Shown here in pieces: positions 25,875 to 34,765 of a stretch of DNA of 64,000 nt. The stretch comes from Planctomycetota bacterium. GTDB taxonomy: Bacteria; Planctomycetota; Planctomycetia; Planctomycetales; Planctomycetaceae. The notes below the pieces were generated by a model, which was given only the letters and a program-made list of their open reading frames with translations, made no database searches and was not told the origin of the DNA. Position numbers and translations under genes: made by a program. Location of the stretch: the NCBI GenBank assembly GCA_030836185.1, contig JAURQH010000100.1, forward strand, positions 53,203 through 117,202, in the 5' to 3' direction. Each line of letters begins with the position of its first letter. Position 1 is the first letter of the stretch.

Positions 25875-27110
25875 TCATTTTGGTGGCTTCGTCGTCTTGC
25901 CTAAACAACCAAACGTCGTCACCAGTGACGAGACTATCATGCCGGCCAGACGTTGTTTCATCGTGGCAGAGCCAGCCATGTCAGGGTCGAAGCGGTCGAT
26001 TGATTCCTGGTAAACTTCCCGCACTCTTTCGATGGCATGTGGCCAGTCCCAGTTTTTGACGGTTTCATACGCCGCGTTGCCAATTTGCTCGCGATAAGCG
26101 GTGTCACCCAATAACTTCTCAACGTGAGAGCAGGCGTCATCGACATTTCGCGGTTCATATAACAGGCCGGTTTTCTCATGTTCGACGAGTGACGGTATTC
26201 CACCCGCTCGGGGAACAACTACGGGGCAACCGGTCGCCATCCCTTCCAAAACCACATTCCCCATGGTTTCTGTTTCCGAGGCATACAGGAACAGATCGGA
26301 GGAGGCGTAAGCGGCGGCGAGTTCGTCGCCGGTCAAATAACCAAAGAAGCAGGCATCGAGGTTGGCGAACTTCTTTTCAAGTTCTCCACGTTGTGGTCCA
26401 TCACCGACCACCGCCAATGTCGCATCGGGAAAGCGACTCACAATTTCTTTGAGGAACAGTACGTTCTTTTCGGGAGCAAGTCGCGAAACGGTCAACAGCA
26501 ATGGTTTCTCAGGTCGTCCTTGAGTGAGCCGATTTCGCATTTCGTCCGACTTCTGACGAGGATGAAACTGTTCGACATTCACGGCGGGAGGCCAAAGCTC
26601 GACCCGTTCAAAATTTCGTTCGATCAATTCGTCCCGCATCAGTCCCGAGACGGTCATGTTCATGTCGGCCCGGTTATGAAACTCCCGCATCGTCCACCAG
26701 ATGATGGGTGAGAGTGGTCGCAGGGCGGCGTAACCTTTGACGAATTCACCGTACAGAGTATGAAACGAGAACATGCTGGGATAATTCAGCCCGGCTTTGC
26801 GCAATCGATTGTAACAACGGAAGCCGAAGGCGAGCGGATTCATGTAATGAATCACATCGGGCTGGAATTCGCGGATTGCATCTTCAAGCCGATGATCGGG
26901 GATTCCGATTTTGTATTCGGGATAAGTGATGAACGGGAAACTTTTGAAATCGACGAGCGGTAAGTCGCAATCCCGTTCCCCCTCTGCGTAAGGGAAAGCG
27001 ATTATCAAGTCGTCACCGGCGGCTTGCAACTGTTCGATGAGATTGAGCGTACGATGCACGACGCCGTCAATTTTTGGCAAAAAGACTTCCGCAATGATGG
27101 CGACACGCAT
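25875..27110 (-). CDS. Glycosyltransferase family 4 protein
   Basis: A 411-residue GT-B glycosyltransferase. The N-terminal domain opens MRVAIIAEVFLPKIDGVVHR, of which IDGVVHRT is the acceptor-side loop seen in SqdX/MgtA-like enzymes. The C-terminal domain has LLLTVSRLAPEKN (about 202-214) and the donor motif SETETMGNVVLEGMA with the E-x7-E pair. It is cytoplasmic or membrane-associated, with a hydrophobic C-terminal tail. It probably transfers a sugar from a nucleotide donor to a lipid or glycan. It lies 32 bases after the methyltransferase gene on the same strand. Confidence 0.9.
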   Translation of the reverse strand: MRVAIIAEVFLPKIDGVVHRTLNLIEQLQAAGDDLIIAFPYAEGERDCDLPLVDFKSFPFITYPEYKIGIPDHRLEDAIREFQPDVIHYMNPLAFGFRCYNRLRKAGLNYPSMFSFHTLYGEFVKGYAALRPLSPIIWWTMREFHNRADMNMTVSGLMRDELIERNFERVELWPPAVNVEQFHPRQKSDEMRNRLTQGRPEKPLLLTVSRLAPEKNVLFLKEIVSRFPDATLAVVGDGPQRGELEKKFANLDACFFGYLTGDELAAAYASSDLFLYASETETMGNVVLEGMATGCPVVVPRAGGIPSLVEHEKTGLLYEPRNVDDACSHVEKLLGDTAYREQIGNAAYETVKNWDWPHAIERVREVYQESIDRFDPDMAGSATMKQRLAGMIVSSLVTTFGCLGKTTKPPK

Positions 27111-27142
27111 CGAAAGATTCTTTCCCGTGCGGCAAATGGAAC

Positions 27143-27967
27143 TTACTGGTTCTGTTTACGAGCCAGCGCCAACACGATGGAGTGATGATCCTTGATCGGG
27201 AAAGCAAGCTTATTGAGAATGGCTTGTGAGGTTCGATTCAGTTTGTGTAAACCGAGTTTTTCCACAAACGGTGTCAGCCAGCCACCCCGATATGCAAAGT
27301 CCATGAATTCATCGAAGTTGGCAAAATTGACTTCTGGCTGGAATGTTTCGCTCTGACACACTTCAAAGCCGTGGGACTGAAGTTTCTGCACCACGTCTGC
27401 TTCGTCTTGGGGATTCGAGACTAACGAAGGTGTGTCGATACTTTTTCCGCCAAAGATCATTTTCAGAATTTTGAGGTCTGCTTTTTTTTGCAGGTTTGGG
27501 AAACCGCCCATCGTGCCACCCACGAAAGACCAATATCCACCCTCATCCAGTTTGTTGTGGATTTTTGGGGCCAACACATCAATGGGCACAAATCCCGTCA
27601 TGAAGTGTGTGCAGATGATGTTGAAAGAAACATCCTGAAAGTGATCGTCAAGATTGGCGGCATCATCAACGGCCAGTTTCATGTCGGAAATTCGTTCGCC
27701 GGCGATATCGACCATGGCCTGAGATAGATCGAGGCCGTAGGGGTCGATTGACATGCCGGCTTCATTGCGAAGTCGTTCGCAGAACATGCCGGTTCCACAT
27801 CCAACATCGAGAATCCGAAGTGCAGACTCTGCCAGTTTCAGATTTTCGGTTGATTGTAATTGCTCGACAGCCTTGTCGAGCGAATCGCCGGTGACGTTTT
27901 GTGGATCAAGGTCATAATGTTGGGCAATGACCTCGTCATACTGGCGTTGAATCGTATCTGTTTGCAT
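27143..27967 (-). CDS. SAM-dependent class I methyltransferase
   Basis: A 274-residue protein. The SAM-binding motif I is LRILDVGCGTGMFCERL (about 46-62), motif II follows as GLDLSQAMVDIA, and NIICTHFMTGF is the post-II strand. The C-terminal half is helical and may bind the acceptor. It could methylate a small molecule or lipid. It is divergent from the GMC oxidoreductase gene across a 362-base spacer and on the same strand as the glycosyltransferase gene. The acceptor is unknown. Confidence 0.88.
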   Translation of the reverse strand: MQTDTIQRQYDEVIAQHYDLDPQNVTGDSLDKAVEQLQSTENLKLAESALRILDVGCGTGMFCERLRNEAGMSIDPYGLDLSQAMVDIAGERISDMKLAVDDAANLDDHFQDVSFNIICTHFMTGFVPIDVLAPKIHNKLDEGGYWSFVGGTMGGFPNLQKKADLKILKMIFGGKSIDTPSLVSNPQDEADVVQKLQSHGFEVCQSETFQPEVNFANFDEFMDFAYRGGWLTPFVEKLGLHKLNRTSQAILNKLAFPIKDHHSIVLALARKQNQ

Positions 27968-28156
27968 CTGTCAACTGAACCTTCTCAGAGGATTTATCCC
28001 ATTAACGACAACTGGTTTGAGACACCATTCAACCAGCGATCACTCGCAATTACAACTGCTCAATTGCATGAACATCGGTTTGCATCTCAACGCCAAACAA
28101 AGGTCGGGTCGCGATGATTGGGATGATTGGGAGATTTAACGACTGTGTCTGTCTCT

Positions 28157-28181
28157 ATATGGTCGCAAATGGTGACCATAT
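28157..28181. promoter_or_regulatory. Inverted repeat in a divergent promoter region
   Basis: ATATGGTC (28157-28164) and GACCATAT (28174-28181) form a perfect 8-bp dyad with a 9-base spacer. It sits between the divergent methyltransferase and GMC oxidoreductase genes, about 150 bases before the GMC start. Size and place fit an operator for a dimeric regulator. No regulator gene is adjacent. Confidence 0.4.
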
Positions 28182-28329
28182 CTCACTGATTTTTGACAAA
28201 AAATTGCAGATCTCGCTGAGATGTGTCGGGAGACTTCTCAAGTGGGTAGTCGTCATCATATCGGGGTTGCTATCCTGTGAGACCGACGAAATTCTGATTT
28301 GTTCCCGAGAGAGGCTCTGATTTCTGGCG

Positions 28330-29826
28330 ATGTCTGATTCTTACGATGTCATCGTGATCGGGAGTGGAGCGGGTGGGGGGACGTTGGCAAATGCTGTCGC
28401 CCGAGCTGGCAAGCGTGTCCTGCTGCTCGAAAGAGGAAAAAAATCTCCCGAGGTTTCTCTGCCTCACGATGAACGTGCCATGCTGATCGACAAGCAACCG
28501 TACGATGATCGCCCAATTGATGTGAACGACACCGATGCTCGTCTCTACATGGGAGGTGTTCTGGGAGGCAGCACGTCTTTGTATGGTGCCGCGCTCATGC
28601 GCCCCAGCGATGACGATTTTCATCCCGGTCAACATTATGCAGATCGTTTGGAAAAGTCGATACACGATTGGCCCATCGGGTATGATGATCTGGCGACTTA
28701 CTATGATCGTGCCGAGCAGCTGTATCACGTCAGCGGCCAGACATCGGACAACTTCGGTCCCCTCAATCATCCCTCGCAACAGTATCCGCATCAGCCGATT
28801 CCTCTCAAACCGATTAACGAGCGACTGGTCAACGGAAATGAATCTGCGGGACTCAAACCGTTCGTCTTGCCGTTGGGGATTGATTTCAATATCTGCCTGC
28901 AATGCGACGCATGCCCCGGCTATATCTGTCCTAACGGAGCCCGCATTTCGGCAGGGCAAGTGGTTGAGAAAGCCGCGGCGGAAACGGGATCAATCGAAGT
29001 CTGGACGAACGTGGAGGTCCAGAAACTTGAGCGACAAGGAGAATCGATCACAGGCGTGAGGGTCCTTGATCGAGAGTCAGGAGATCAACAAGTAGTCACC
29101 GCGAAGAGATACGTGCTCTCTGCAGGAGCCATTGGCTCACCCGCGATCTTATTGAAGTCCGGTTGCGATCATCCGTTGATCGGACGGAATTACATGATGC
29201 ATCTTTCGCCCATCGTGGTTGGTTTATACCTCAAACGAACCGGTGCCGAGTCCACGTTTGTGAAACAGATTGGTTTTGCCGACCACTACTTCGGCACTGA
29301 CGACTATCCTCACAAACTGGGATTGGTCCAGTCGTTGCCCGTTCCTGGTCCGTTGATGATTGGCAAGAGTGCTCCCCAATGGTTACCAAAGCGAGCCATC
29401 GAGACATTGCGAAAACGCATGTTGCCCTTGGCGGGGATTGTTGAAGACTTGCCCAACCCGGAGAACCGAGTCTCCGTGAAAGAAGATGGTCAGATTGCAT
29501 TATCGCATCGTTATTCCGATTACGATTTTGAGCGGGGCAAAGTGTTGACTCACTTGATGGTCGACATTTTGAAGCGGGGAGGGGCAGCGCACTGTCTCAC
29601 CAAATCGTTTCCATCGACCGAGCATGTCGCTCATCAGTGTGGCACATTGCGATTTGGAACAGATCGCCAACATGCGGTGGCCGACAAAAATGGGCGATTA
29701 TTCGATCATCCTGAAGTGTTTGTCGCCGATGGAAGCCTGTTCCCAACTTCGTTGGGAGTCGGCCCGGCTCTCACCATCATGGCAAATGCGCTCCGAATAG
29801 CCGATACTGTGATCGACGAAATTTAA
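28330..29826 (+). CDS. GMC family oxidoreductase
   Basis: A 498-residue FAD enzyme of the glucose-methanol-choline oxidoreductase family. The dinucleotide motif is VIVIGSGAGGGTLANAVARAG (shown here only in part: GSGAGGG, about 11-17). ERGKK closes the ADP-binding fold. GGVLGGSTSLYGAALMR marks GMC box 1. A Cys cluster, CLQCDACPGYIC (about 191-202), recalls the one in long-chain alcohol oxidases. The C-terminal domain has HQCGTLRFG and VADGSLFPTSLGVGPALTI. It likely oxidises an alcohol, perhaps a lipid. It is the first gene of the five-gene run. Confidence 0.9.
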   Translation: MSDSYDVIVIGSGAGGGTLANAVARAGKRVLLLERGKKSPEVSLPHDERAMLIDKQPYDDRPIDVNDTDARLYMGGVLGGSTSLYGAALMRPSDDDFHPGQHYADRLEKSIHDWPIGYDDLATYYDRAEQLYHVSGQTSDNFGPLNHPSQQYPHQPIPLKPINERLVNGNESAGLKPFVLPLGIDFNICLQCDACPGYICPNGARISAGQVVEKAAAETGSIEVWTNVEVQKLERQGESITGVRVLDRESGDQQVVTAKRYVLSAGAIGSPAILLKSGCDHPLIGRNYMMHLSPIVVGLYLKRTGAESTFVKQIGFADHYFGTDDYPHKLGLVQSLPVPGPLMIGKSAPQWLPKRAIETLRKRMLPLAGIVEDLPNPENRVSVKEDGQIALSHRYSDYDFERGKVLTHLMVDILKRGGAAHCLTKSFPSTEHVAHQCGTLRFGTDRQHAVADKNGRLFDHPEVFVADGSLFPTSLGVGPALTIMANALRIADTVIDEI

Positions 29827-29879
29827 CCTCTCTACAGATTACGTGGCAATAAGACTAATCACAAAGAGACCACCATCTT

Positions 29880-29901
29880 GCTGGGACTTGTCCCAGCCTA
29901 C
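29880..29901. repeat. GCTGGGAC/GTCCCAGC hairpin
   Basis: GCTGGGAC (29880-29887), TT, GTCCCAGC (29890-29897), then CTAC. It matches the right-hand hairpin of the element at 37306-37327. It sits in the 101-base gap between the GMC and phosphatidylserine decarboxylase genes and could partly terminate or process the transcript. Confidence 0.7.
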
Positions 29902-29927
29902 CTATTTTCCTGACAGCTATTGAGACT

Positions 29928-30815
29928 ATGCAACAACCTTCGCCGGCAGAAATTTGGAAAGAACAACGCAAACAAGCCCGCGGTATTCACGGCGGTCGCT
30001 TGAAGATGCTCATCGCCTGGTTAGGGGTGACACTCTCGCGCTTACCCATTCCCTCACGCAGCCTGCGAGGAAAGCTGTTTCGTTCGGTGTTTGGTCAAAA
30101 GTATGATTCGCTGAACGAAGAGGAAGCCGAGTTTCCGATTGAAGATTATCCGACTTTGAATGCCGTCTTCACACGCGGGTTGAAACCGGAATGTCGGCCC
30201 ATTCCCGAAACCGATTCGCAATATCTCGTTCCGTGCGACTGCCGAGTGCAGGAAACGGGCAACATAGACGGCGAAACGATTCTGACCGCCAAGGAGATCG
30301 ATTACACGTTGTCCTCTCTTTGTCCTGATATGGACATCAGCAGATATCAAAATGGTCGATATGCCATCTTGTTTTTGTCGCCCGCTGATTGCCATCGCGT
30401 TTTTAGCCCGCAAGCAGGGCGTGTCGAAGAGGCGATGCACATTCCCGGTTCACGGTTGTTGGTCCATCCTCCGTTTCAGCGGAAAGAATTCCCGACATTT
30501 ACCTTGAACGAGCGGATGGTCTTTCGGATTGAAACACCGTTGGGCTCCTGTCTGGTGATCATGGTCGCGGGTTGGGGAGTAGGAGACATCACATTACCCT
30601 GGGATCCCGAGTTTCGATGTTCCTCGCGAAATATCACTCGAAAACAGTATGATGAACCGACCCAACTGGAGCGTTGCGGTTGGTTGGCAACTTTTAATCT
30701 CGGATCGACGGCGATTGTGATTACCGAACCCAACGAGAAGAGTGAAGTTTTAGTCGCCGATGATGAGAAATTACAATACGGCCAGTCGCTATTTGATTTT
30801 CCTCCGTCTCAATAA
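29928..30815 (+). CDS. psd: Phosphatidylserine decarboxylase
   Basis: A 295-residue proenzyme that converts phosphatidylserine to phosphatidylethanolamine at the membrane. The conserved block SPADCHRVFSPQAGRV (about 147-162) carries the active-site His. VVMVAGWGVGDI-type strands follow (here LVIMVAGWGVGDI). The self-cleavage motif LGST lies at about 258-261, where cleavage before Ser forms the pyruvoyl group. Length and order match bacterial Psd. Planctomycetes often have a separate housekeeping copy, so this one may serve the lipid cluster only; that cannot be checked here. Confidence 0.92.
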   Translation: MQQPSPAEIWKEQRKQARGIHGGRLKMLIAWLGVTLSRLPIPSRSLRGKLFRSVFGQKYDSLNEEEAEFPIEDYPTLNAVFTRGLKPECRPIPETDSQYLVPCDCRVQETGNIDGETILTAKEIDYTLSSLCPDMDISRYQNGRYAILFLSPADCHRVFSPQAGRVEEAMHIPGSRLLVHPPFQRKEFPTFTLNERMVFRIETPLGSCLVIMVAGWGVGDITLPWDPEFRCSSRNITRKQYDEPTQLERCGWLATFNLGSTAIVITEPNEKSEVLVADDEKLQYGQSLFDFPPSQ

Positions 30816-30842
30816 ACTCGTTTCATAAACATTGACTGAATC

Positions 30843-32630
30843 ATGGATAGCAAGCCTCTGCTACTGATCGTCGATTGTGGCAATCCGTCCGTCATCGATT
30901 ACACCATTCACGCGGCCAAGTCGAATGATCGCCGCATCGTCGTGGTGACTCATCCCGTCATCGACGAAAATATCGAAGAGGCTCACGAAACTTGCCCGAT
31001 CTACCATTTTGATTTAGAGAAATACGAAGAACTCCGCAACGATGCCCCTCTCACCCAGCTTGTCATCTTTCTGGGAGAAGAATACGGCAAGCGAACTCGA
31101 GAAGTGATGACGACAGTTTCAGCAATCGTCGATCAAACTCCACCGGAATCAATCGCCGTCGTCAGTTCTTTTCGCGTCCATTTTGGGGATGCCGACATCA
31201 TCAAACTGGAAGACGCTGTGCGTGGCCATTTTGCGGATTGCCCGGCCCGTCTGACAGTCTTTCGTCCGGGGATATTGCTGGGGAAATCCTCGCGAGCCGA
31301 ACGCGAGTTCCGTCAATTAGCGCCCTTGTACCCATTGGTGCCACACAGATTGCGTAGCACAATTCTGGAAGGCAATATTCTGTTTCAAGCCATCGAGACA
31401 GAGTTAAGTCAGCCTTCCACAAGACGCAATCGGACCTTCACGCTCCTTGGCAAGAATGAAGCGTGGCGAGATGTCCTCAAGCGGTATCGGAAACCGACTT
31501 GGTATCATCGCTATCGAGAAGGGCTCGCCTGGATCGGTGGAGTGTTGCAGTTTGGTCAGTTGGCCGCGCTGGTCTTTCAATTGTTTCAATGGTTCTCTCC
31601 GCGTTTGCGGTATTGGAACTTTCACACGCTGACGATTCAGTCGCAACGTGAGCTTCTCGAATTATGTAACCAGTACAGCGATCAATTTCTGAAAGTTGTG
31701 GGCTACAACAACGGCGTGATTCACTTCGGCCATCAACACCCGAAGAAAACCATCATCTCGACAATTGGTTGTCAGCGAATCGAATTTGTCGAAGAGAACT
31801 TGGTCAAGCTCGACAATGGAGTGCTCTTGAAGCAAGTGATCGAAGCACTTAGCCCGCGCGGTAAAGAGATGTTTGTCATCCCCAATTATTCCTATGTCAG
31901 TATGGGGACGGCGTACTATGTCCCCATTCATGGCTCGGCCTCTGAATACACGACCGTCGGTGAAACCATCGAAAAGGTTGTTTTGTACGATCCTGAAATT
32001 GATCGCATCTTGTGCGTCAAGCGAAATGAGGAAACCTTTCGCAAACACATGTATCATCAAGGGAGTCGGGTGGTGTTGCTGAGATTGTATTTGCGATTCA
32101 AAGACAAGTCGCAATACTTCATGGAACGCGAGACACTTACTAATCCTGACAGTGAGAAGCTGATGTCGGTCTTCCATCACCCGGAAGCCTCGAATGTTGA
32201 AGTGCGTAAATCCAAAGCTGCTTCTGATGATGTGGAACTTTACACTTACTTTACTGCCGATGATGCCAACGAAGATGCGATGATGGAGTTTCCTCGTGAC
32301 AATATTGGGAAGATCTGGGACAAAATCGAAGGGAATGCGGTCTCGGCCTGGTTGTTTCACGCCTTCATGAAGGCACTCGGCTATCACACTGAATTATTTT
32401 TTACCCCCGAAGAGTTCCCCCGTTTCTGGGAAACTCATCAATCGATGCCGATCTCGAAAATTCAATTACGATACGTGAAGAAAGACGGGTTACCGCATTC
32501 TCCGTTCGGTGAATCGGATCGCATCTCTGCCGATGTCTTTATGATGAAGAAACACAAAGAGACATTTGAAACTTACGTTTCAGGGAACTTTGAAAATGTC
32601 GCTCATAATCCCGGCAAGCACAGCAATTGA
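30843..32630 (+). CDS. Fusion of atypical SDR domain and FAD-linked oxidase domain
   Basis: A 595-residue two-domain protein. Residues 1-220 resemble an atypical short-chain dehydrogenase/epimerase. The LLIVDCGNPSVIDYTIHAA strand-loop-helix replaces a normal GxxGxxG, and VFRPGILLGKSS matches the late SDR motif. A hydrophobic segment (about 225-252) may sit on the membrane. Residues 275-430 look like a PCMH-type FAD-binding domain, with VGYNNGVIHFGHQHP, then VIPNYSYVSMGTAYYVPIHG, whose final HG is the typical FAD loop. The C-terminal part is probably the substrate domain. It starts 27 bases after psd. No characterised homologue is recognised. Confidence 0.75.
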   Translation: MDSKPLLLIVDCGNPSVIDYTIHAAKSNDRRIVVVTHPVIDENIEEAHETCPIYHFDLEKYEELRNDAPLTQLVIFLGEEYGKRTREVMTTVSAIVDQTPPESIAVVSSFRVHFGDADIIKLEDAVRGHFADCPARLTVFRPGILLGKSSRAEREFRQLAPLYPLVPHRLRSTILEGNILFQAIETELSQPSTRRNRTFTLLGKNEAWRDVLKRYRKPTWYHRYREGLAWIGGVLQFGQLAALVFQLFQWFSPRLRYWNFHTLTIQSQRELLELCNQYSDQFLKVVGYNNGVIHFGHQHPKKTIISTIGCQRIEFVEENLVKLDNGVLLKQVIEALSPRGKEMFVIPNYSYVSMGTAYYVPIHGSASEYTTVGETIEKVVLYDPEIDRILCVKRNEETFRKHMYHQGSRVVLLRLYLRFKDKSQYFMERETLTNPDSEKLMSVFHHPEASNVEVRKSKAASDDVELYTYFTADDANEDAMMEFPRDNIGKIWDKIEGNAVSAWLFHAFMKALGYHTELFFTPEEFPRFWETHQSMPISKIQLRYVKKDGLPHSPFGESDRISADVFMMKKHKETFETYVSGNFENVAHNPGKHSN

Positions 32631-32660
32631 TCTTCTTGAGAGACCACCCGATACACAATC

Positions 32661-34742
32661 ATGACAAAGCCTCCTCCGATACTGGATACTTGCCGAGAAT
32701 TGATCGACAAACAGATTCCGAATCTGTTTCGTTTGTATCTCAATCCGTACGTTGCTCAAGCTTGTGTCTGCCTTGAAGAGATACTCAAGCAGACTTGGCA
32801 AAATTCTTACACGACTGAAGAACGACTTCCCACATACCTGGGAAACGCCTTTGAAGAGGTTTTAAGCGGCGCGTGTAAGTTGGCCCGTTACGAAACCGAA
32901 TGTCGGAGAACGTCGCAACGCGGTCTCGTTCTCGATCCCGCTGGTCGCCTCAAGTATTTTGAGAGTATCTCGATTGGTGACGATCAAATCACATTGATCC
33001 CCGACATTATGGTCCTCTCCGGTCCTGATGTCGGCGAACAGGTCAAACAGCTAGCCGATCAGGATTTCGGATTTGTTGTGATCATGCCGGAAGCGTTGTC
33101 GGACAAGTCCAACTGGGAATCGGCACTCGACCATCGATTGCAGATTGTCTGTTTCGATCAAGAGTTATGGTTAGAGAGTGATCGTGACGCTGAGTGGCGG
33201 ACCGGATTGAACCCTGATGTTGTCGTGTTTGATGAATCATTCGTCAATCATGATGTCCCATTCAGTGCGATGACGGCACGAGACGACATTTATGGTCGTT
33301 GGATGCAGCCAGGAACCTCGACGTTCCATTCGACCACATATCAACCCAACAGTATTTCGACCTTGCATCTTGTGAAATGCTTGGCGGCTGTCGCTCCCGA
33401 TTTCATCGCCGGGATACAATCAACCCTCGATCAGGTCCGCAGAGACTTATCGTTTCGCAGCGAGACTTTTGCAGAACTGTTTAGTCCTTCGTTGCGAAAA
33501 GCCATCCATACGCTCGATTTCAATCAAGAGCATGTGATTGCTCAAGGGCACAATGTGATGATTGGCCAGCGCTGTTATTTTGATGGCGTGGCGGGAGTCG
33601 CGTGTTCCATCCGCGGACATAATCCCCCCGAATATGTTGAGGAATTGAATGCAGGCGATTCTCCCGAAGAAGCTCGCGAGTACGTGTCTGAGCAATTGGC
33701 ATCGTTGAGCGGTCTTCCCCACCATATTTCGGGAGTGAGTGGCGGTGGAGCGGTGGAAACCGCCCTTAAACTCGGACTTGCGGCACAATTTCCGAAGAAA
33801 TACGTGTTGGCATTTCAGGGAGGATTCGGTGGTAAGACGCTACTTGCTCTCACGGGAACCGCCAACCCGAAATACAAAGCCCATCTGGGAACACTTTACG
33901 AACATGTCATCTACGTTGATCCATTCGCCAGCGATGTTTGCGAAACGGTCGATAAACTACTCGATGAATATCCGATTGCCATCGTGCAGTTTGAATTGGT
34001 ACAAGGTGTCGGAGGTGTTGTCTCTCTGCCTGATCCATTGATTGCCCATCTACAAAACAAGCGAGATGAACACGACTATTTGATCTTCATTGATGAAGTG
34101 CAGACCGGAATGTTCCGTACTGGTCCTTTTTTACACTCGGCAGATCGAGGGGTTTCACCCGACTTGGTCTCCACCGGCAAAGCGACATCGGATATGATGT
34201 TCCCGTTCGCCTTCACGTTACTTAACGACCGCGTGAAACAGAAACTCGATGAACGGCAAGCCGACCTGATTCCCGCCCTGGGTTCTCTCTATAACTACGA
34301 TCTCGGCTATCAGACTGTTGCGAACACATTTCAACAGGCGGAAGAAAACAATTTAAGCGAACAAGTTCGGTCGGCGGGAAAACTCTTTTCCGAAAAGCTC
34401 CATGCGGCACTTGATGATTGCCCGGCTGTGGAAGACGTTCGCGTATTTGGATTATTATTGGCCATTGAACTAAAGCGGACTGGTTGGTTGAGATCAAAGT
34501 TGCAGAAGATGCTATTCCGTTTCTATTTTGTCGGCCTCTTGCAAGATCGTGAGTTACCGATGATCATGGGGTTCTGCCAATATAAGCCCTACATCATGAA
34601 GTTTACGCCGCCATTGTCGGTCACGGATGACGAGATCGAGCAGATCGCCAACTCCTTGAGACGAGTCTTTAATCGTCCCTTGCCAATTTTGATCGCCAAA
34701 GCCGTGAAATTGTTGATCTCTGCCAAAATTCGTCGTAAATAA
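32661..34742 (+). CDS. Class III aminotransferase with degenerate N-terminal half-domain
   Basis: A 693-residue protein. Residues from about 280 form a complete class III PLP aminotransferase. It opens near MIGQRCYFDGVAG. HHISGVSGGGAVETALKLG binds the PLP phosphate, LIFIDEVQTGMFRTG carries the Asp that contacts the pyridine ring, and STGKATSD (about 508-515) has the Schiff-base Lys. The first 270 residues do not match a known accessory domain. However, PDVVVFDESFVNHDVPFSAM and FHSTTYQPNSISTLHLVKCL resemble the Lys loop and HxST region of the same family, with Glu in place of Lys. The amino donor and acceptor are unknown. Confidence 0.82.
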   Translation: MTKPPPILDTCRELIDKQIPNLFRLYLNPYVAQACVCLEEILKQTWQNSYTTEERLPTYLGNAFEEVLSGACKLARYETECRRTSQRGLVLDPAGRLKYFESISIGDDQITLIPDIMVLSGPDVGEQVKQLADQDFGFVVIMPEALSDKSNWESALDHRLQIVCFDQELWLESDRDAEWRTGLNPDVVVFDESFVNHDVPFSAMTARDDIYGRWMQPGTSTFHSTTYQPNSISTLHLVKCLAAVAPDFIAGIQSTLDQVRRDLSFRSETFAELFSPSLRKAIHTLDFNQEHVIAQGHNVMIGQRCYFDGVAGVACSIRGHNPPEYVEELNAGDSPEEAREYVSEQLASLSGLPHHISGVSGGGAVETALKLGLAAQFPKKYVLAFQGGFGGKTLLALTGTANPKYKAHLGTLYEHVIYVDPFASDVCETVDKLLDEYPIAIVQFELVQGVGGVVSLPDPLIAHLQNKRDEHDYLIFIDEVQTGMFRTGPFLHSADRGVSPDLVSTGKATSDMMFPFAFTLLNDRVKQKLDERQADLIPALGSLYNYDLGYQTVANTFQQAEENNLSEQVRSAGKLFSEKLHAALDDCPAVEDVRVFGLLLAIELKRTGWLRSKLQKMLFRFYFVGLLQDRELPMIMGFCQYKPYIMKFTPPLSVTDDEIEQIANSLRRVFNRPLPILIAKAVKLLISAKIRRK

Positions 34743-34765
34743 CCTCTATAAAGTCATCCGACATC

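Noticed and set aside
30054..32387. Minus-strand frames of up to 241 codons inside the lipid-type operon
   Set aside because: They lie opposite genes with clear families and show none themselves.
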